NCBI RefSeq assembly: GCF_036345175.1
Contig: NZ_CP107780.1
Coordinates: forward strand, 7,750,001-7,814,000
Origin: Streptomyces sp. NBC_00576
GTDB taxonomy: Bacteria > Actinomycetota > Actinomycetes > Streptomycetales > Streptomycetaceae
Reading direction: 5' to 3'
Length of the DNA stretch: 64,000 bases
The position numbers and the translations under genes are program-made. A model generated the notes under the pieces. It worked only from the letters and a program-made list of their open reading frames with translations. It ran no database searches and had not been told where the DNA came from. Positions 60,454 through 64,000 of the stretch are shown piece by piece (position 1 is the first letter of the stretch; each line of letters begins with the position of its first letter).

Positions 60454-61668
60454 ATGATCCGTGCATACAAGTTCCTCCTGCGGCCCACCGTCCGCCAGGC
60501 CCAGGCACTCGGCGAGATGCTGCGGGATCATTGCTCCCTCTACAACGCGGCCCTGCAGGAACGCCGTGACGCCTGGCGGCACCCGTCGAAGACCAGCGTC
60601 AAGTACGGCATGCAGTCCGGGCAGCTCAAGGACATCCGGGCGTTCGACCCGGAGCGTCAGGGCCGCTGGTCCTTCAGCTCGCAGCAGGCCACCCTGCGCC
60701 GCCTGGACAAGGCGTTCGCCGCGTTCTTCCGCCGGGTCAAGTCCGGTGACACGCCCGGCTATCCGCGTTTTCGTGGGGTGAACTGGTTCGACACGGTGGA
60801 CTTCCCCAAGGACGGCGACGGCTGCCGGTGGAACTCCACCCCGCACGATGCGACTACCCGCGTCCGCTTCCAGGGCGTCGGGCATGTGAAGGTCAACCAG
60901 CACCGCGCCGTGGCCGGCCGAGTCAAGACTGTATCGGTCAAGCGCGAGGGCCGTCGGTGGTTCGTCGTGGTGACCGTCGAACAGGACCAGCCGCAGCCGC
61001 TGCCGCCGACCGGCAGCGTGGCCGGCATCGACCTGGGCATCGCGAACTTCCTCGCCGACTCGAACGGCGAGTTCGTCCCCAACCCGCGCTGCGGGCGTCA
61101 GGCCGCCGCGAAACTGCAAGCCGCGCAGCAGGCCCTGTCCCGGTTCCCGCGTGTCCGCCGGGACAAGCGCACCGCCAACCACCGGCGCGCCGTGGGAAAA
61201 GTCGCCCAGCTGCACGCAAAGGTGCGGCGCCAGCGCCTCGACCACGCCCACAAGACGGCCCTCGGCCTGGTCCGCGCGCACGATGTCATCGCGCACGAAG
61301 ACCTCAGGATCCGCAACATGAGCAAGGCCCCCGCACCGAAGCCCGACCCCGACCGGGCAGGCGCGTTCCTGCCCAACGGAGCAGTGGCGAAGGCCGGGCT
61401 CAACACGTCGATCAGCGATGCCGGTTGGGGGGTGTTCCTGACGATCCTGCACGCCAAGGCTGAAAGCGCCGGACGGGAAGTGATCGCCGTGGACCCCCGC
61501 AACACCTCCCGCACCTGCCCCGAATGCGGGCACACCGCGAAGGAGAACCGGCCCACCCAGGAAAAGTTCCACTGCGTCGCCTGCGGGCACACCGCACACG
61601 CCGACACCGTGGCAGCCACCAACGTTCTACGGGCCGGGCTGGTCCGTCGCAACGCCAACCCGGCATAG
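60454..61668 (+). CDS. tnpB: TnpB RNA-guided nuclease (IS605 OrfB)
   Basis: A 404-aa protein with an intact RuvC core: Asp in AGIDLGIANF (near residue 192), Glu in VIAHEDLRIRNM (near 282) and Asp in AHADTVAATN (near 383). The zinc finger CPECG…CVACG is at about 352-375. ATG 60454 follows GGAGGGGG. TnpB proteins are RNA-guided DNA nucleases that use an omega RNA from the element 3' end. All key residues are present, so activity is likely. Confidence 0.93.
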   Translation: MIRAYKFLLRPTVRQAQALGEMLRDHCSLYNAALQERRDAWRHPSKTSVKYGMQSGQLKDIRAFDPERQGRWSFSSQQATLRRLDKAFAAFFRRVKSGDTPGYPRFRGVNWFDTVDFPKDGDGCRWNSTPHDATTRVRFQGVGHVKVNQHRAVAGRVKTVSVKREGRRWFVVVTVEQDQPQPLPPTGSVAGIDLGIANFLADSNGEFVPNPRCGRQAAAKLQAAQQALSRFPRVRRDKRTANHRRAVGKVAQLHAKVRRQRLDHAHKTALGLVRAHDVIAHEDLRIRNMSKAPAPKPDPDRAGAFLPNGAVAKAGLNTSISDAGWGVFLTILHAKAESAGREVIAVDPRNTSRTCPECGHTAKENRPTQEKFHCVACGHTAHADTVAATNVLRAGLVRRNANPA

Positions 61669-61675
61669 CGAGAAG

Positions 61676-61695
61676 CCCCCGGCTTCAGCCGGGGG
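61676..61695 (+). terminator. Right-end hairpin, 3' end of tnpB transcript / candidate omegaRNA end
   Basis: CCCCCGGCT, TC loop, AGCCGGGGG: perfect 9-bp stem, 8 bp after the tnpB stop. It is the subterminal right-end structure. In characterised IS605-type systems the guide RNA scaffold covers the tnpB 3' end and this hairpin, and the guide is the flanking sequence beyond the element end. Confidence 0.7.
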
Positions 61696-61757
61696 AGGAG
61701 TCACGAAATCCTCCCGGCGAATGGGTGAACAGGGCGAATGAGAAAGGCGCGCTGGTC

Positions 61758-62888
61758 TCACCGAACGGCCTGCCGATGCTCCCTGCCGACGGGCAGGCCG
61801 GCCGCGGGTGCCGTAGGGCAGGTGTTCCTGTCAGCGGTCCGGGGGCCTGATGGGATCGGCCTCGCACGCTCGTCACTCGCCGGACGGCGCTCTTCGAACA
61901 CCGCCAGGGCGACGACGATCGCGGCGGCGATGACGGCGGCCAGGTATGCCGGGGCTGGCGTCGTGACGGCGCAGCCGATGACCAGAGCGGACAGTGCGAG
62001 CAGCCGTGACCAGAGCAGGTCGTCGAAGAGGGTTGCCCCGTGCCAGGTCTGCGCGCCGATGTAGAGGGCCGGCCCGCCGAACAGCAGCAGGTTGGTGGTG
62101 ATGCCGGCGTGCTCCGCCGGATGTGCGATGACACGTTCGTCGGCCACGGCAACGGCGATCAACCCGGCGACGGAGGCCATGAGGCTGATGACGCCGCTGC
62201 GCCCGGCCCGCATCGGGTCCTCGGTCCTCTGGTAGTGCCGTACGACGCGCTCGGAGTGGCTGAAGAACAGCCAGAACAGCGCGACCGTGCCGGTGAGCGC
62301 GACACCGCTGGTCAGCAGGGTCATCGGCTCGTACGGCGCGGTGGTGAGCGCGGTGCCGGTGGTCATGACCGTCTCGCCGAACGCGATGATCACGAACAGG
62401 CGTCCGCGCTCCAGCAGGTGCCCACCGGCGAAGGTGACCTGCCGGGAGTCCAGTCTGCGGCCGGGCAGAGGATGCGCCGCCCAGGTGCCCACCAGCTCGA
62501 CCAGGATCGCCGCCGCCCACCACGCCAGCCGCGCGCCGCCGTCGACCGCGGCCCCGGTCACCCACAAGGGGGTGGGGGCGACGAACCAGACCAGGACGCG
62601 GCGGAAATGCTCCTGGTTGACAGGGTCGAGGCCGACCGTGAGCAGCCATACCGTCCGGCCGATGTGGATCAGCAGGAAGGTGGCGACGAAGACCCACCCG
62701 GCGTCGCCGAAGGCCCGCGGGATCGCGGCGTTCATGAACAGTCCCGCGAACATGACCGCCAGCAGCATCCGCCGGGTCCGCGGGTCCTCGGCCGGGACGA
62801 GGGTGACCGCCCAGGTGGTGTACGCCCACGCCGCGTAGACGGCGAGGTAGAGCACGAGCGTCTGGGCGGCGCCGGTCCACGTCGGGTT
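61758..62888 (-). pseudogene. LtrA-family membrane protein gene lacking its 5' end
   Basis: About 376 codons encode a low-temperature-requirement A-type protein: TLVLYLAVYAAWAYTTWAVT, MFAGLFMNAAIPRAFGDAGW, FVIIAFGETVMTTGTALTT and ISLMASVAGLIAVAVADERV. The normal start with the first helix (…LELFFDLCFVVAVAQ) is missing. The frame upstream runs into LLM-oxidoreductase sequence in another frame. No ribosome site or start codon is suitable. Remnant by deletion. Confidence 0.7.
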
Positions 62889-62984
62889 GGCGGGGTACCG
62901 CGCGGGGTGCGGGTGAGGTGGTGGACAGAGAACCCGCGCGCGCCGAGCGCCCACTGCGCATGCGCACGGACCAACGCCAGGCTC

Positions 62985-63314
62985 CGGCGCTGCGCATCCA
63001 GTCGGGCATGCCGTGTCCGACCGCGATGTCGAGGCGGCCGGGGTGGAACTGGGCGAGAGTGGCCATTTCCATCGCGGCGAAGGTGACGTTTCGGGCCGCG
63101 GCGGGCAGCAGTCCGAGTCCGACACGGATCCGGCGGGTGCGGGCCAGCACAGTGGCGCCTGGACGAGCCCTCCGCGGTAACTGAGGTCTTCGACGACCCA
63201 CAGTTCGCCGAAACCGTAGTCGTCCGCTTCCTGCGCGAACGCGATGAGGTCGGCCTGGGGGATGTCGCGGGGGAGGAGGACGCCGATCGTGCCGAACGCT
63301 TCCTACGGGCTCAT
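62985..63314 (-). pseudogene. N-terminal remnant of an LLM-class flavin oxidoreductase
   Basis: From the ATG at 63314, which overlaps the MFS stop (ATGA), codon 4 is a TAG stop. The frame then gives EAFGTIGVLLPRDIPQADLI and FGELWVVEDLSYRGGLVQA. Near 63155 it shifts to VLARTRRIRVGLGLLPAAAR and FHPGRLDIAVGHGMPDWMRS. These are the first about 110 residues of a bacterial luciferase-like oxidoreductase (family about 290-350 aa). It breaks off close to the LtrA remnant. Three lesions make loss of function certain. Confidence 0.75.
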
Positions 63315-64000
63315 GAGCGGTCTCTTTGGTGTTGCCCCGCGGGATCGGTGCTGGGCGGCGTGCGCGGGGCCGCGTCCACCGCGGTGGGCGTGCGGTCACG
63401 GGTGTCGGCGGCGGGAGCGATGAGGATGGCGGAGGCGACGAACACCAGAACCACCACCATTGCCGAGCGCAGCCCGTAGTGGTCGCCCAGGAACCCGAGG
63501 GCCGGTGGCCCCACGAGGAAGGCGACGTAGCCGATGATGGCGACCAGTGAGACGCGGGCGGTCTGGTCGGGGCCCGAGTCACCCGCTGCCGACAGGGCCA
63601 CCGGGAAACCGAGGGATGCCCCAAGTCCCCAGAAGAGTACGGCTGTTGCGGCTACCGCAGCATTGTCGGAGAAGATGACCAGGAGGAGTCCGACGGCACC
63701 GGAGACGGCGCTCGCGCGCACGACAGCGGGCCGCCCGAAACGACTGAGGAAGAACCCGCCGCTGAAGCGTCCCAGCGTCATCGCCGCCGCGAACCCCACG
63801 AAGACGAGCGAGCCCATCGCGGCGTCAAGGCCGTGGCCGTCGACCATGAGCAGCGGCAGCCAGTCGTTGGCGGCGCCCTCGGCCAGCGCCATGGCCAGCA
63901 CGATGGCACCGATCAACAGCAGCTTCCGGTCCTTCCACACCTGAGGCCCGGACCGTTGCGCCGGACCGGGACCGGGACCGGGACCCGGACCCGGTGTCGA
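63311..64000 (-). CDS. MFS transporter, C-terminal half (5' end outside window)
   Basis: The visible 229 codons are the second half of a major-facilitator transporter. Six predicted helices start with LLLIGAIVLAMALAEGAAND and continue with VFVGFAAAMTLGRFSGGFFL, LFWGLGASLGFPVALSAAGD and VSLVAIIGYVAFLVGPPALG. The frame stays open to the edge; there it reads a Gly-Pro repeat linker (63961-63994) that joins the two halves. A GTG at 63940 could be misread as a start. It overlaps the LLM remnant by 4 bp. Substrate unknown. Confidence 0.85.
   Translation of the reverse strand, partial: STPGPGPGPGPGPAQRSGPQVWKDRKLLLIGAIVLAMALAEGAANDWLPLLMVDGHGLDAAMGSLVFVGFAAAMTLGRFSGGFFLSRFGRPAVVRASAVSGAVGLLLVIFSDNAAVAATAVLFWGLGASLGFPVALSAAGDSGPDQTARVSLVAIIGYVAFLVGPPALGFLGDHYGLRSAMVVVLVFVASAILIAPAADTRDRTPTAVDAAPRTPPSTDPAGQHQRDRS

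Larger units (their letters stand above)
59893..61703. mobile_element. IS200/IS605-type element with divergent tnpA and tnpB
   Basis: The element has a subterminal hairpin at the left (59893-59910) and another at the right (61676-61695), with tnpA transcribed leftward and tnpB rightward from a shared 49-bp region. Both genes appear intact. These elements move as single strands and have no terminal inverted repeats or target duplications. The right boundary is put after GAGTCAC by comparison with similar actinobacterial elements and is uncertain by several bases. Confidence 0.85.

Noticed and set aside
61873..63624. 583-codon minus-strand frame across LtrA, LLM and MFS sequence
   Set aside because: Only a short internal part reads as LLM protein; the rest is out-of-frame reading of neighbouring genes.
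1..64000. tRNA, rRNA or replication origin
   Set aside because: No cloverleaf with a conserved TTC arm, no rRNA signature and no clustered DnaA-box pattern was found by eye; a covariance-model scan would be decisive.

Overview
The window is very GC-rich, with G or C in most third codon positions, GTG/TTG starts, many 4-bp ATGA/GTGA/TTGA gene overlaps, CUT1 sugar transporters without their own ATPase, large LuxR-type ATPase regulators and secreted multi-modular glycosidases. This points to Streptomyces or a close relative, and to a chromosomal arm or accessory stretch: intact gene sets alternate with gene fragments and insertion-sequence debris. No rRNA, tRNA or CRISPR array was seen.

Layout. 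1-7553: a leftward 6-deoxy-sugar operon (dehydratase of the enolase superfamily, lipoprotein-permease-permease importer, mutarotase, a truncated FAH-family hydrolase, SDR, aldo/keto reductase running off the left edge), with a divergent FadR-type GntR regulator. 7641-10921: a secreted beta-helix glycosidase (GH141-like), whose promoter carries the same FadR-type operator as the operon. 11008-13085: a debranching-enzyme fragment, a MOSC protein and an ABC-permease fragment. 13294-17521: an ABM-like protein, a Clp-N protein with a 9-bp minisatellite, an XRE regulator and a quinone oxidoreductase. 17696-25255: a fructan cluster (LacI regulator, cytoplasmic GH32, importer, Tat-secreted GH32) with two related LacI-type operators. 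25705-30791: a LysR regulator divergent from five redox/small-molecule genes. 31412-36031: membrane and secreted proteins of unknown function and a 1000-aa LAL regulator. 36420-39144: LysR, SDR and an NADP-binding protein. 39453-40071: a toxin-antitoxin pair with the toxin broken. 40548-44273: a secreted protein, a two-component system and a decayed LAL remnant. 44656-48429: a secreted GH78 alpha-L-rhamnosidase with a duplicated accessory module.

48430-55355 is accessory. It holds a folD fragment, two IS5-type transposase fragments that bracket an unrecognised two-gene cassette (49092-51926), an SDR, an enoyl-CoA hydratase and pieces of a methyltransferase, a LuxR HTH and an AraC regulator. 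55350-58969 holds a kinase/class-III aminotransferase fusion with an Lrp regulator upstream. 59107-61703 is a frameshifted SDR next to an apparently intact IS200/IS605 element (TnpA plus TnpB). The right end is a decayed LLM/LtrA chimera downstream of an MFS transporter cut by the window edge.

How the genes work together: the first cluster should take up a 6-deoxy-hexose (L-fucose or L-rhamnose) freed by the secreted beta-helix enzyme and oxidise it without phosphorylation towards pyruvate and lactate, although the final hydrolase is broken here. The fructan cluster should cut levan or inulin outside, import fructo-oligosaccharides and finish hydrolysis in the cytoplasm under LacI control. 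The most unusual item is the cassette at 49092-51926. The most testable regulatory prediction is the pair of matched FadR operators at about 6.7 and 7.65 kb.
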